This document shows positions 1 through 8,877 of a stretch of 64,000 nt of DNA, piece by piece. Where the stretch lies: contig JAAHHJ010000017.1 in the NCBI GenBank assembly GCA_010692425.1, positions 62,001 through 126,000 of the forward strand. The letters run 5' to 3'. This DNA comes from Symploca sp. SIO3C6 (GTDB lineage: Bacteria > Cyanobacteriota > Cyanobacteriia > Cyanobacteriales > Coleofasciculaceae). Position 1 is the stretch's first letter; each line of letters begins with the position of its first letter. The notes under the pieces are model-generated. The model was not told the origin of the DNA and did no database searches. It saw only the letters and a list, made by a program, of their open reading frames with translations. The position numbers and the translations under genes are program-made.

Positions 1-506
1 CCACCTAACTTGATTGACCCTGGATAGGCAAAATCTAGACCTCTAAGTAGGTCATTAACTCCGGAGGAGAAGGGATCAGCTAAGAGAATGAATTGGGGCT
101 GATCGGCAGGTGAGACGCCGATTAGTTTCACCCAGGCGTCTGGAGAACTATCTAGATCAGGCAGTTGGTCAGCAAGGATGTGAAAACTATGGACATTGAC
201 ATTGGGCAAGTGAGCTAAGCTAAGAGAAATTGCTGGTTCTCCCACAATTTCCCGCGCTTCCCCCTGTGCATTCATGCCAACGACACCGCCTCCTCCACAG
301 CCAATCAATACTGGTACCGACAAGTACTCCTTCAACAGGGGTATAACGCGGGAATATTCACTGGCGTAAGCAGACGAGATAAATACCAAGCCTAAATCGG
401 CTGGCGTTGGTAATGACTTAAGAACGCATTCTACTACTTCCGCGACTGCCGCCTCCAAAGAAGGACGAGTTGATAGAGCATTGACCCATTTGATTGGATT
501 AGCCAT
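1..506 (-). CDS. FIST-domain sensory protein, N-terminal part (runs off the left edge)
   Basis: My own reverse-strand translation from an ATG at 506 stays open to the window edge and is absent from the ORF track because it is truncated. It begins MANPIKWVNALSTRPSLEAA and contains GLVFISSAYASEYSRVIPLL and VPVLIGCGGGGVVGMN. This pattern of a beta strand ending in an acidic or aliphatic patch, followed by a glycine-rich GCGG turn, fits the FIST N domain, a putative small-ligand sensor found with signalling proteins. In cyanobacteria it often occurs as a stand-alone FIST N + FIST C protein. The missing C-terminal half should hold FIST C. The family call rests on remembered sequence similarity. 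Confidence 0.75.
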   Translation of the reverse strand, partial: MANPIKWVNALSTRPSLEAAVAEVVECVLKSLPTPADLGLVFISSAYASEYSRVIPLLKEYLSVPVLIGCGGGGVVGMNAQGEAREIVGEPAISLSLAHLPNVNVHSFHILADQLPDLDSSPDAWVKLIGVSPADQPQFILLADPFSSGVNDLLRGLDFAYPGSIKLG

Positions 507-1460
507 GGTCTTAGATAAGAGGCGAAAAGGTTGCAAAAGACCTACAAGTGCGTAACAGAAACAAGTTCAGGCGGTAGACACCCATTACAGGAAATCTGAT
601 TATTCCCAAGCTCCCTTCATACGACTTTGACGCATGCCCGTAGGACTATTACCCTAAGGATTAGTGGGAGAAGGCGACCTCTCTATAAAATCGGGCGCGA
701 TTTGCCCTACTCTCATTGCTCAGTTTTTATTGCTTTAATTATGACTAAAGTCCCTCAGACAGGCAATTAATCTTGCCGTAATTAATTAATGCTTGGTTTT
801 GAGACCTTTCCAGTTTAGCATGTTGCATAATTAGGTAAATGTGTCTATTGTAAACTACTCACCCCTACGAGAGTTGAAGGGTAGGTTTTCGGTATCCCTA
901 AGACATACCATAGAGTAAGCCGAGTATATTGCAATTTAGTTCTTATCCTGCAAGGTAATACTTTGCCTCTAGGTCAGTTCATAATCGACCCTTCCTTTTA
1001 AGAGCTATTGGTTCGACCCCTACTACGCCAACGGTGGGGACTACCACGAACCTTTGAATAACTTGAATAACTCAAGAAGCTTAATTGCAAGATTAGGAAG
1101 CCAGCGTTATAATCATCAAGGCTTAGTATCCTTGATTAAGATTTACCTGAGGCTAATATATCAAAGTCAAAACGTAAACTCCTCGCCTTTTGAATCAAAG
1201 ATCATCGGGAGCTGCTTCTATCTAAATGTTTTGAACTAGCATCCAAGCCAGATTAGCGAAATCTTAAAAAATCAAGGTAAATTTCCTGGTTTAAAACATG
1301 TTTGGTGATAATAGAAAGCTGGTGCTGCAATGCTCTCAATCTTAGGGACAATCTCAAAACACAGCTTGATCCCCAGTAGCCTCAACCCTTTAAGGGTTAA
1401 GCAGTTTCGATAAAATAGTTTTCTTGACTTAAGTAGGGTAATTTTAGGAAAAAGTAAACA
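507..1460. other. Long intergenic region upstream of cp12
   Basis: About 950 bases with no convincing gene. The two track ORFs here (1054-1239 plus, 1272-1526 minus) show no recognisable family and the minus one overlaps cp12 antisense. The region holds one copy of a dispersed CCCGTAGG repeat near 634 and several short AT-rich palindromes. The promoter of cp12 should lie in its right part. A tRNA-like string GGTTCGACCCC near 1012 has no cloverleaf around it. Confidence 0.5.
634..664 (+). repeat. Dispersed palindromic repeat, copy 1
   Basis: ATGCCCGTAGGACTATTACC and the following CTAAGGATTAG match a second copy at 48992-49022 with only a few changes (AGGGCTATCACCCGAAGGGTTAG). The unit is an imperfect palindrome, so it may be a REP-like element. 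Confidence 0.6.
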
Positions 1461-1685
1461 ATGAGCGACATTCAAAACAAAATTGAACAAGAAAGGGCAC
1501 AAGCAAGAGAAGTTTGCGATATCCAAGGTGCAAATTCAGGTGATTGTGCAGCAGCTTGGGATGCTGTAGAAGAATTACAAGCAGAAGCATCACACCAGCA
1601 GCAAAAAATTAAGCCCAAAAACTCTTTGGAGAAGTATTGCGACGATAACCCTGAAGCAGATGAGTGTCGGGTTTACGACGACTAA
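1461..1685 (+). CDS. cp12: CP12, redox-controlled Calvin cycle regulator
   Basis: A 74-residue acidic protein with the whole CP12 layout: an N-terminal cysteine pair (C19 and C29), the AWD.VEEL motif at 32-39, and a C-terminal pair (C60 and C69) in CDDNPEADECRVYDD. The family is largely disordered. When oxidised in the dark, the disulfides let CP12 bind GAPDH and then phosphoribulokinase, shutting down both enzymes. The C-terminal tail enters the GAPDH active site. Both cysteine pairs are present, so full GAPDH and PRK complex formation is expected. It stands alone with its own probable promoter and a hairpin terminator just after it. Confidence 0.97.
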   Translation: MSDIQNKIEQERAQAREVCDIQGANSGDCAAAWDAVEELQAEASHQQQKIKPKNSLEKYCDDNPEADECRVYDD

Positions 1686-1705
1686 ACTAATTAGTTAATG
1701 AATTA

Positions 1706-1750
1706 GCCGTAGCTAACTATACCTACCTCTAAAGAGGTGCTAGTTACGGC
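1706..1750 (+). terminator. Hairpin downstream of cp12
   Basis: GCCGTAGCTAAC pairs imperfectly with GCTAGTTACGGC across a loop that itself contains CCTCT/AGAGG. It lies 20 nt after the cp12 stop. No strong T tract follows, so it could also be an mRNA-stabilising 3' hairpin. Confidence 0.5.
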
Positions 1751-1863
1751 AGAACTCTAAATCTAAATTGGAAGCATTAACAAGTAAGCCTTGTTAAAAA
1801 ATTGAGCAAGGTAATTAATCTTAAGGCTGGAAATTTCAGGAAAGGTCATTTTGACAACCAACA

Positions 1864-2457
1864 ATGCAAGATGAAATTGTTCGCTCACTAGTCTGGGCAG
1901 ACTATCGCTTAGCAGTTTTATTTACGGTTTTTATCCCTCTGGTTTTGCTAATTTGGGCTTTTGTTCAGAAGGCAGAGGCAATAGTGCGTCTGCTAATCAT
2001 CTATTGGCGGGTTGCTAGCCTGCTGATGATTACGGTTTACATCTTGATTGCCGGTGGACCAGTGGGTTTTGTTTCTGGTTTTTTAGCGCGTCTTCTGATT
2101 CCTATCTCTCTGTGGTTTTGGGTTGATTTGAATGAGGAAATCCAAGATCGAGCCAATGGCCCCCTGAAGCTAGCAATGACTTCATGGCGCTGGGCAGTTA
2201 CTGTATACTCCACCCTAGGCGCGATCGCCACCATTCCCTTCCTAAGTTGTGCATTTGTCCCTGGGGAAGCTCAGGAGGAGTTTTGCCAATTCTTGAGAGA
2301 GCCACCCTTACTATTTAAGCAGTTTTTCCATCCCAATTCCCAACCAGGATTTTTAGGTTTTATAGGAATAACGGGATTAGTGATTTATATCCTATACCTT
2401 GTCTATTTTGTACTGGTTAGACTAGGCAAACAGGGGCGCTCAGCAATGGAACAGTAA
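1864..2457 (+). CDS. DUF3177 family membrane protein
   Basis: A 197-residue hydrophobic protein with about four or five membrane segments: roughly 17-36, 40-62, 74-88, 108-128 and 160-188. The LNEEIQDRANGPLKLAMTSWRWAVT segment between helices is characteristic of DUF3177, which is found almost only in cyanobacteria and has no assigned function. The start ATG is close to the 5' end of the open frame, with a likely weak ribosome binding site. It runs in the same direction as the following small gene but with a 70-base gap, so co-transcription is possible but unproven. The DUF number is from memory. Confidence 0.75.
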   Translation: MQDEIVRSLVWADYRLAVLFTVFIPLVLLIWAFVQKAEAIVRLLIIYWRVASLLMITVYILIAGGPVGFVSGFLARLLIPISLWFWVDLNEEIQDRANGPLKLAMTSWRWAVTVYSTLGAIATIPFLSCAFVPGEAQEEFCQFLREPPLLFKQFFHPNSQPGFLGFIGITGLVIYILYLVYFVLVRLGKQGRSAMEQ

Positions 2458-2530
2458 AATTAATTGATTATTGATAGCTTTTATTTAAATAAAAATTAAT
2501 AGCAAAATTTAAAGCAAGTCGCAATTTAAG

Positions 2531-2830
2531 ATGGCTGATTTAGTGGGCAAGCGTTTAGAGCAATATACTATTCAAAGACCGCAGGAAGTATTGCTTGTAA
2601 ATGTTGAAATTGCAGGAGATCAGGATCAAATTACAATCTTTAAAGGTTTTTCCAGTTCTTTGATGCGCCCGACATCTTTTGATCCAGATATCCCAGTTAT
2701 GCCAGCAGATACAAAGATTATCAAAATAGACAGAATTGCTGCTCCTTATAATCCCAATTCACCTGATTATCTCGAGCAAGGACTAACCTGGGAAAATATG
2801 CAAAAGTTGTTGCTTGATGCTGGAGTGTGA
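2531..2830 (+). CDS. Conserved cyanobacterial protein, 99 residues
   Basis: A soluble 99-residue protein: MADLVGKRLEQYTIQRPQEV, a short beta-rich segment (VLLVNVEIAGDQDQITIFKG), then DPDIPVMPADTKIIKIDRIA and a helical tail. I believe it is one of the small conserved cyanobacterial families without a known role (a DUF7734-like protein), but I cannot confirm the family. Codon use and amino-acid composition look like a real gene. It lies between the DUF3177 gene and glmM, all on the plus strand. Confidence 0.7.
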   Translation: MADLVGKRLEQYTIQRPQEVLLVNVEIAGDQDQITIFKGFSSSLMRPTSFDPDIPVMPADTKIIKIDRIAAPYNPNSPDYLEQGLTWENMQKLLLDAGV

Positions 2831-2977
2831 CACCTGTTACCAGAAACTTATGCAAAATTTGTTATGCCTTTGAGTTTGAAGTCTTCATAGAGTTTAGTTT
2901 ATATGGATAATAATAGTCCCTATAAGAAGAAAGTGTTATCCTCCACTGTGAGTGTGTTGTGTGAGGAAAACTAGTTT

Positions 2978-4450
2978 ATGGTGACATCTCCGATCCGGAA
3001 AACCCCACAATCAAATCTATCAGAACAATCAAGACATCTTCAGCCAAACTACTCTAGCAATTTCAGTCTGCCAGAAAAAACACTGGCACTACCAACTTCC
3101 CCATTGTTTGGCACCGATGGCATTCGGGGTAAAGCAGGAGAACTTCTCAATGCTGATTTAGCCTTCAAAGTTGGTTTCTGGGGTACTCAGGTGTTACGCT
3201 CCTGTACAACAGCCCCAGGTCCTGTGATCTTGGGATTCGATTCAAGAAACTCAAGCAATTTCTTGGCAAAGGCTTTGAGCGCAGGAATAACTACAGCTGG
3301 TTTAGAGGTATGGAATCTAGGTTTATGCCCAACCCCAGCCGTTGCTCACCTTTGCAAGTCTACTGAGGCTGTGGGAGGGGTGATGATTTCAGCTAGCCAC
3401 AATCCTCCAGAAGATAACGGCATTAAATTTTTTAACTCAGAAGGTACCAAGTTATCATTTGCTTTGCAAAAGCAAATTGAAGCTGGGATTAGAGGTTTTG
3501 CCGAGTGTACTCAAGCTAACAACATTTTGGGAGAGCATTTCCACCGACCCGATTTGCTTAAAGATTACATCGCCTCGCTACAGCTTTCTGTACAATCAAT
3601 TACTGATTTACAGGGAATGCGAATTGTACTGGATTTGGCCTGGGGAGCTTGTTCGCAACTCGCCCAGCAGGTATTTGCTAATTTTGGAGCCGAAATTATC
3701 TGCCTGCATGACCAACCTGATGGCGATAAAATTAATGTCAATTGCGGTTCAACTCACCTCAAGTGTCTGCAAGAAGCTGTACAGGAACTCTCTGCTGACA
3801 TGGGTTTTGCTTTTGATGGTGATGCTGACCGTGTAATTGCCGTAGATGCTCAAGGTCGTGTTGTTGATGGAGATCACATTCTTTATTTGTGGGGTCAAAC
3901 CCTAAGCCAAGTAAAAAAGTTGCCTGAAAATCTGATTGTAGCAACAGTCATGGCGAACTTAGGTTTTGAGCGTGCTTGGGAGCAGTTAGGTTACAAACTG
4001 GTACGCACAAAAGTTGGTGATCAGCATGTTCAAGCCCAAATGCTGCACACCGGAGCAATGCTAGGTGGAGAACAATCGGGACATATTCTCTGCCACCACT
4101 ACAGCTCTACTGGAGATGGTATGCTCACAGCTTTGCATCTAGCGTCTGTGGTGCGCCAGTCTGGTATGTCCTTAACAGAGCTAGTAGACCAAAGCTTTCA
4201 GAAATATCCCCAGTTACTGTTGAATGTAAGAGTAGACAGTAGAGAACGTCGTTGTCATTGGCAAGAGTGTGATGCTCTTACTAAAGAGATAGCTAAAGCT
4301 GAAGTATCTTTGGGAGAGCAAGGAAGAATTTTGGTTCGTGCCTCAGGAACTGAGCCAGTAATTCGAGTTATGGTGGAAGCCATTAGTGCTGAACTTGCTG
4401 ATTATTGGGGTTCTCAACTGACTATGGCAGTGAAAAAACATCTGAGTTAA
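2978..4450 (+). CDS. glmM: Phosphoglucosamine mutase GlmM
   Basis: Converts glucosamine-6-phosphate to glucosamine-1-phosphate on the way to UDP-N-acetylglucosamine for peptidoglycan and glycans. All four family motifs are visible: the LFGTDGIRG start of domain 1 (43-51), the phosphoserine loop [12 protein letters not shown] with S140 as the likely phosphorylated residue, the Mg-binding DGDADR at 280-285, the sugar-binding GGEQSGH loop, and the phosphate-binding [12 protein letters not shown] near the C terminus. It is 490 residues, about 40 longer than bacterial GlmM because of a disordered N-terminal extension, as in other cyanobacteria. A later start is possible but no better candidate with a ribosome binding site is obvious. 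Confidence 0.95.
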   Translation: MVTSPIRKTPQSNLSEQSRHLQPNYSSNFSLPEKTLALPTSPLFGTDGIRGKAGELLNADLAFKVGFWGTQVLRSCTTAPGPVILGFDSRNSSNFLAKALSAGITTAGLEVWNLGLCPTPAVAHLCKSTEAVGGVMISASHNPPEDNGIKFFNSEGTKLSFALQKQIEAGIRGFAECTQANNILGEHFHRPDLLKDYIASLQLSVQSITDLQGMRIVLDLAWGACSQLAQQVFANFGAEIICLHDQPDGDKINVNCGSTHLKCLQEAVQELSADMGFAFDGDADRVIAVDAQGRVVDGDHILYLWGQTLSQVKKLPENLIVATVMANLGFERAWEQLGYKLVRTKVGDQHVQAQMLHTGAMLGGEQSGHILCHHYSSTGDGMLTALHLASVVRQSGMSLTELVDQSFQKYPQLLLNVRVDSRERRCHWQECDALTKEIAKAEVSLGEQGRILVRASGTEPVIRVMVEAISAELADYWGSQLTMAVKKHLS

Positions 4451-4481
4451 AGTCTCAACTGATAGATTAGGCGAGGTTCTA

Positions 4482-4510
4482 CCCCGGTAAATCTGCATAT
4501 CATACCGGGG
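4482..4510 (+). terminator. Hairpin after glmM
   Basis: CCCCGGTA pairs perfectly with TACCGGGG around a 13-nt loop, 31 nt after the glmM stop. An A-rich rather than T-rich stretch follows, so termination efficiency is uncertain. Confidence 0.55.
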
Positions 4511-4527
4511 AGCTTAAATAAACGATA

Positions 4528-4547
4528 AACAATGAACAATGAACAAT
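4528..4547 (+). repeat. Heptanucleotide tandem repeat (AACAATG)
   Basis: Nearly three units of AACAATG in tandem (AACAATGAACAATGAACAAT). The complement, CATTGTT, is related to the GTTCATG/GTTCATA repeats at 8743 and 51003, so it resembles cyanobacterial short tandemly repeated repetitive (STRR) DNA. Confidence 0.6.
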
Positions 4548-4636
4548 ACTAGAATCTGGATTACTAATAGTGATACGATAGGAACTTTTGAGTATGTGCC
4601 ACAATCAGAAGTAATGAGCCACTCTTATGCAATGAG

Positions 4637-6394
4637 ATGGTCAAATTAAAGTCAAAAGCTAAAAAGAAGTCAAAGAAAGGAGATTCTTCCTCCGACGCCC
4701 CCGCCCTTAGTCTGAAAGAACAGCTAGCTATCAAGCGCCAAGCTCAAAAAGAGCGCCAAGCTGTGATTCAGTTTGTGATGACGGCGGCATTTATTGGAGG
4801 TATCCTTGGTCTGATTATTGGTCTTGTGGTCGAGCCCAAAATCGGTGTGATCTTGGGAGCTGGGATCTCTAGCATACTTATCTGCAACAAGTATCCTAAG
4901 GCAGGGATTTGGTTCTTTTTCATCTATATGCCCTTTGCCGGTACCATTACCTACGGCATAGGTGGTGGTAACTCTTTATTACAGCTGGCTAAAGATGCTT
5001 TCTATTTCCCTGCCCTCTTTGGTCTAATTCAGCAGTGCAGAAGCAAAAAGCAACCAATTTTAGTTGCCAAAAGTTTACTGCCTACCCTAAGCATCATTTT
5101 GGGATTGTCCCTAGTGACGCTGTTTTTGGTTAATGCCCCCCTTGAATTTCTTTCCTGTCAGGATGCGGGTATACGCTGCAAACCAGGTACTCCTTTTTTC
5201 CCTTTTTTCCAGGGAGTCTTGGGTCTGAAAGTTTTACTCGGCTACGTTCCCTTAATCTTATGCGGCTACTATCTGATTGATGACAAAAAGAAGTTGCTCT
5301 GGCTGGGGCGCTTGTGCCTGATTATCGCCATCATTTGCTGTTCTATTAATATAGTCCAGTATTGGATGCTAGATACAGGCATTTGCCAAGGGACTCGCGG
5401 AGCAACTGGTGATAATCTGTTTAAAGCCAGCATCGAGGCTAGGTGTTTAGCCGGTGGTGCCGTGCTTTTCAGTCCGTCACAGGGGCAGATTCGCTTACCG
5501 GGGACATTTGTTTCTCCCTGGCACTGGGCTTGGTTTTTGATTTCCAATAGCGCTTTGACTTTTGCTGCCGCCTTTAGCGATACTTCACCATTGTGGCGAA
5601 TGGGGGGGTTGGCTGGAATGGCATTGGTGTTTGTCAGCTCTGTGATTTCTGGTCAAAGAATTGCCTTGGCTTTGGTACCAGTTGTGACAGTGACCTTGCT
5701 GTTTCTGACTGGACAGGTAACTAATCTCAAACGGTTTCTCCCCATTGGGGTGGGATTGGGCGTGATTTTAACCATTGCTGTGACTACTAATCCTGAATTG
5801 GTTAGTGAGAGGATCGAGAGTTTTCAGGGTCGTGCCGAGGCTTCACCACCCCAGGCATTTATAGAAGAGCAATTTAAATGGGCTTTTCACCAAAAACCAG
5901 GATTGATTGGAAAAGGTTTAGGACGAGCAACTAATTCCACCCGTATCTTAGGACCAACTAAGCTAGTTGAAACCTTCCACCCCAAACTAATCTATGAAAT
6001 TGGACCTGTGGGGGCCTTGGCCTTTGTCGCTTTCACTACATCAATCACCATCAACACCTTTAAGCAATTCCGATCAACTACTGAAAAAAGTATACGCAGC
6101 TTTGGTTCAAGTTTTTGGGTCTTTATCTTAATAATCAGTTTCTTCCCCTACTGGTATCCCTTAGATACGGATCCAGTGGCAGTTTATTACTGGTTTTTTA
6201 CAGGTGTTATTTTTAAATTGCCAGAAATCGATAAACAGGAACAAGAAAAGCTTCTACTAGCAGAAGAACAGGATCCTCAGGCCAACAAGAAAAAGAAGCG
6301 AGGCAGAAAATCGACCTCTAGAAATCAGGGAAGTTCTAGAACTTCTCGAACGGCCAAATCTAGAAACAGGAGGGTTGCGAGAACAGCTCGCTAG
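4637..6394 (+). CDS. hpsL: O-antigen-ligase/polymerase-like membrane protein, HpsL-like
   Basis: A 585-residue integral membrane protein with a lysine-rich cytoplasmic start (MVKLKSKAKKKSKK), about 12 hydrophobic helices between roughly 50 and 540, a large loop (230-300) and a very basic Arg/Ser/Lys tail (NKKKKRGRKSTSRNQGSSRT). The helix layout and the long loop fit the Wzy/O-antigen ligase superfamily, which joins or polymerises sugar repeat units on the outer side of the membrane. Three glycosyltransferases follow in the same direction. I recall this order and N terminus as the HpsL protein of the hormogonium polysaccharide locus of filamentous cyanobacteria. The specific HpsL assignment is less sure than the superfamily. 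Confidence 0.7.
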   Translation: MVKLKSKAKKKSKKGDSSSDAPALSLKEQLAIKRQAQKERQAVIQFVMTAAFIGGILGLIIGLVVEPKIGVILGAGISSILICNKYPKAGIWFFFIYMPFAGTITYGIGGGNSLLQLAKDAFYFPALFGLIQQCRSKKQPILVAKSLLPTLSIILGLSLVTLFLVNAPLEFLSCQDAGIRCKPGTPFFPFFQGVLGLKVLLGYVPLILCGYYLIDDKKKLLWLGRLCLIIAIICCSINIVQYWMLDTGICQGTRGATGDNLFKASIEARCLAGGAVLFSPSQGQIRLPGTFVSPWHWAWFLISNSALTFAAAFSDTSPLWRMGGLAGMALVFVSSVISGQRIALALVPVVTVTLLFLTGQVTNLKRFLPIGVGLGVILTIAVTTNPELVSERIESFQGRAEASPPQAFIEEQFKWAFHQKPGLIGKGLGRATNSTRILGPTKLVETFHPKLIYEIGPVGALAFVAFTTSITINTFKQFRSTTEKSIRSFGSSFWVFILIISFFPYWYPLDTDPVAVYYWFFTGVIFKLPEIDKQEQEKLLLAEEQDPQANKKKKRGRKSTSRNQGSSRTSRTAKSRNRRVARTAR

Positions 6395-6510
6395 TTGATG
6401 ATTGTGATTGCAGTTGTTAGCTTGGATATAATCAGCAAAAGCTGCAATCGTTTCTTTATTAGGGCGTATCGCCAAACAATTATAACTCATTACCAATAAC
6501 TGAAACAACC

Positions 6511-7536
6511 GTGAACTGGCCTTTGATTTCGGTAATTATCCCCACCTACGGCAGGGAAGACCCTTTGCAGGAGACCCTTGAAGATGTACTCAAGCAAGAC
6601 TATCCCGCCTTTGAGGTACTAGTGGTCGATCAAACCCCAACACACAAGCCACATATCCAACAATATTTGGAGAAATTGGCTAGTGAAGGCAAAATTACAT
6701 GGTTCCGTCTTCAATGGGCAAGTTTACCTGGAGCCAGGAATTATGGGGTGCGCAGATCTTCTGGAGAGATCATTTTATTTATTGATGATGACGTCAAAAT
6801 GCCAGTGGGGTATTTAAAATCCCATGCTCGCAACTATCAGGAACGTCCGGAAGTGGGAGCCATTGCTGGTAGAGTTTTTGACCGCATGAAGCTGGAAGAT
6901 TCCCAAAAATCCCAAACCGGAGATTCGCCCTACGAGATTGAGTATCTGCCATCTGAGGCGATGGATCCGGGAATTGCTTGGTATCACATTGATTTGGTAC
7001 ATACGATTAAACCCCAGCGTGTGATTTCGGCAAGGGGCTGCAATATGTCTTTCCGCCGCGACATCTTTACCAAATATGGACTGCAATTTGATGAAAGATT
7101 TCGGGGTAGTGCCGTCAGGGAAGAGTCAGATTTTTGCCTGCGATTACGCAGCACAGGGTACCAGATTTGGTATGACCCAGAAGCCTACTTGGTGCATTTA
7201 GGGGAAGAGACTGGGGGTTGTCATGATATTAGTACGCGATCGCTCAAATATCAGCGAACCTTTTATCACAATCACTTCCTAATGGCACTTAAAAATCTCA
7301 CTCTCTTCGAGCAACTGCGTCTGTTTGCTCGTCTGTTTGATTGCCATGTTTTAGGGCATCCTCCCTGTAACAAAAGTGGCTCCCCGCTCAAAGTTATCAG
7401 CCGTGCCATTTTTTACACTCTGGGCTTGGTTGAGGCTATCAATACTGTAGTTAAGTCTAGCTGGGATGCTGGTCAAGTTTACACAAAACTTGACCAAGAG
7501 GCAGTGGCACTACCAGATGCTAACCACAATAGCTGA
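6511..7536 (+). CDS. hpsN: GT2 family glycosyltransferase, HpsN-like
   Basis: A GT-A fold glycosyltransferase: MNWPLISVIIPTYGREDPLQ is the nucleotide-sugar strand, IDDDVKMP around residue 92 carries the metal-binding DxD, SARGCNMSFRRDIF and REESDFCLRLRSTGY are the acceptor and catalytic-base regions. The only in-frame start that gives a complete domain is GTG at 6511. The family transfers a sugar from UDP or GDP donors at the cytoplasmic membrane face. It follows the polymerase-like gene by 116 bases and precedes a GT4 gene by 13 bases, indicating one operon for a secreted polysaccharide. The HpsN name comes from gene order and memory. Confidence 0.75.
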   Translation: MNWPLISVIIPTYGREDPLQETLEDVLKQDYPAFEVLVVDQTPTHKPHIQQYLEKLASEGKITWFRLQWASLPGARNYGVRRSSGEIILFIDDDVKMPVGYLKSHARNYQERPEVGAIAGRVFDRMKLEDSQKSQTGDSPYEIEYLPSEAMDPGIAWYHIDLVHTIKPQRVISARGCNMSFRRDIFTKYGLQFDERFRGSAVREESDFCLRLRSTGYQIWYDPEAYLVHLGEETGGCHDISTRSLKYQRTFYHNHFLMALKNLTLFEQLRLFARLFDCHVLGHPPCNKSGSPLKVISRAIFYTLGLVEAINTVVKSSWDAGQVYTKLDQEAVALPDANHNS

Positions 7537-7549
7537 AGGGTGAAGCTTG

Positions 7550-8722
7550 ATGAGAATTTTAGTAGCCAGTCACACCTATATTGTTGACCTCAACTGTGAG
7601 AAGTTGAGGGCATTGGTTCACTTGGAACCTGGTGTTGAAGTAACTGTGGTGGTGCCACGCCGGTGGCGTCCCGGTGGTGTTCAGAACAAGATCATTGAAA
7701 CTAAGCCACTTCAAGAAGGTTCGTTTCGGGTAGTTCCAGTCTCTAATTTTAGCGAAAATAACCAAGGATTGTTGACCTTTGGAACTGATATTATTACCTT
7801 ATTACGTCAGTTTCGACCGCAAATTATTCAGGTGGAACAGGGAGCCAAGTCCTTAGGCTATGCCCAGCTGATTATGCTCAACCAGTTGTTAGGACTGAAG
7901 GCTAAAAACGTCTTCTTTACCTGGTGGAATTTGCCTTATGAGGTTAAATTTCCCCTTTCTTTACTGCATGGATATAACCTGCGCCATACCGATGGTCTGA
8001 TTTCTGGCAATCAGGATGGTGTAGAAGTACTAAGGCAGCATGGTTACCAGGGAGCAGCTAAAGTTTTACCGCAATTGGGTGTAGAGGAAAGTCGCTTCCA
8101 TCCAGAAGCACAACCAGACCTCAAAAGTAAGTTGGGAATTCAAGCTGATGATTTTGTAGTGGGGTTTGTGGGGCGATTTGTTGAGGAAAAAGGTTTACTT
8201 ACCCTCGGCAAAGCGCTAGCTAATCTACAAGGGAAACCTTGGAAATGGTTGTTGCTAGGGCGTGGTCCTTTGGAGTCAATTCTTAAGGAAAAAGTTGTTG
8301 AGTGGGGCATTAAAGACCAGACTATTTTTGTTGAGAGTGTTCCCCATGACCAAGTACCACGCTATATTAACTTGATGAGTACTCTGGTGCTACCTTCAGA
8401 GACAACTTATAAATTTAAAACTCTGACAGCTGCTGGTTGGAAAGAGCAGTTTGGTCATGTGTTGATTGAAGCAATGGCTTCTAAGGTAGCTGTAGTTGGT
8501 TCTAACTCCGGAGAAATTCCTCATGTAATTGCCGATTCTGGTTTAGTATTTCCAGAGGGAGATGAAAGTGCTTTGTGCGATCGCTTAAGTTCACTAATGG
8601 AACAACCAGAGTTAGCTCAGAACTTGGCTAAGTTAGGTTATGAGCGAGCAATGGAGCGTTATACTAATCAGGCTTTAGCCAGAGAGCAACTGAATTTCTA
8701 TAAGCAGTTACTAGAGTCCTAA
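7550..8722 (+). CDS. hpsO: GT4 family glycosyltransferase, HpsO-like
   Basis: A GT-B enzyme of the GT4 retaining family. The N-terminal half starts MRILVASHTYIVDLNCEKLR; the C-terminal half has VVGFVGRFVEEKGLLTL, the donor site, and FGHVLIEAMASKVAVVGSNSGEIPHVI with the EX7E-type catalytic/donor-binding motif. The track starts at TTG (7547), but the ATG three bases later is the better start, with GAAGGGTGA just upstream. The gene lies 13 bases after the GT2 gene. It probably adds one sugar of the same exopolysaccharide. The HpsO name is inferred from the order L-N-O. Confidence 0.75.
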   Translation: MRILVASHTYIVDLNCEKLRALVHLEPGVEVTVVVPRRWRPGGVQNKIIETKPLQEGSFRVVPVSNFSENNQGLLTFGTDIITLLRQFRPQIIQVEQGAKSLGYAQLIMLNQLLGLKAKNVFFTWWNLPYEVKFPLSLLHGYNLRHTDGLISGNQDGVEVLRQHGYQGAAKVLPQLGVEESRFHPEAQPDLKSKLGIQADDFVVGFVGRFVEEKGLLTLGKALANLQGKPWKWLLLGRGPLESILKEKVVEWGIKDQTIFVESVPHDQVPRYINLMSTLVLPSETTYKFKTLTAAGWKEQFGHVLIEAMASKVAVVGSNSGEIPHVIADSGLVFPEGDESALCDRLSSLMEQPELAQNLAKLGYERAMERYTNQALAREQLNFYKQLLES

Positions 8723-8742
8723 TCAGGATTAGGGTTAGGGAT

Positions 8743-8770
8743 GTTCATAGTTCATGGTTCATTGCTCATT
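8743..8770 (+). repeat. GTTCATG/GTTCATA tandem repeat
   Basis: GTTCATAGTTCATGGTTCATTGCTCATTG is a degenerate heptamer array immediately after the GT4 gene. The same motif reappears at 51003-51031. Confidence 0.7.
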
Positions 8771-8801
8771 GAAGCTCATTAAATTGCCATGAACTATGTT
8801 T

Positions 8802-8821
8802 GCGCAGCATGCGGGCTGCGC
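8802..8821. repeat. GC-rich palindrome between convergent genes
   Basis: GCGCAGC and GCTGCGC form a perfect 7-bp stem around ATGCGG. It lies between the convergent hpsO-like and GT2 genes and could act as a bidirectional terminator or be a REP-like element. Confidence 0.5.
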
Positions 8822-8877
8822 GTACCAGGAACAAACTTGATAGGTATTTTACCAGAAATGAGTAGTTTGCAGAAGAG

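Noticed and set aside
1005-1045. tRNA-like GGTTCGACCCC followed by CCA
   Set aside because: No matching acceptor, D or anticodon arms can be drawn upstream.
1054-1239. 61-codon plus-strand ORF
   Set aside because: No ribosome binding site, no recognisable motif, low-complexity start (NNLNNSRS); probably chance in a long intergenic gap.
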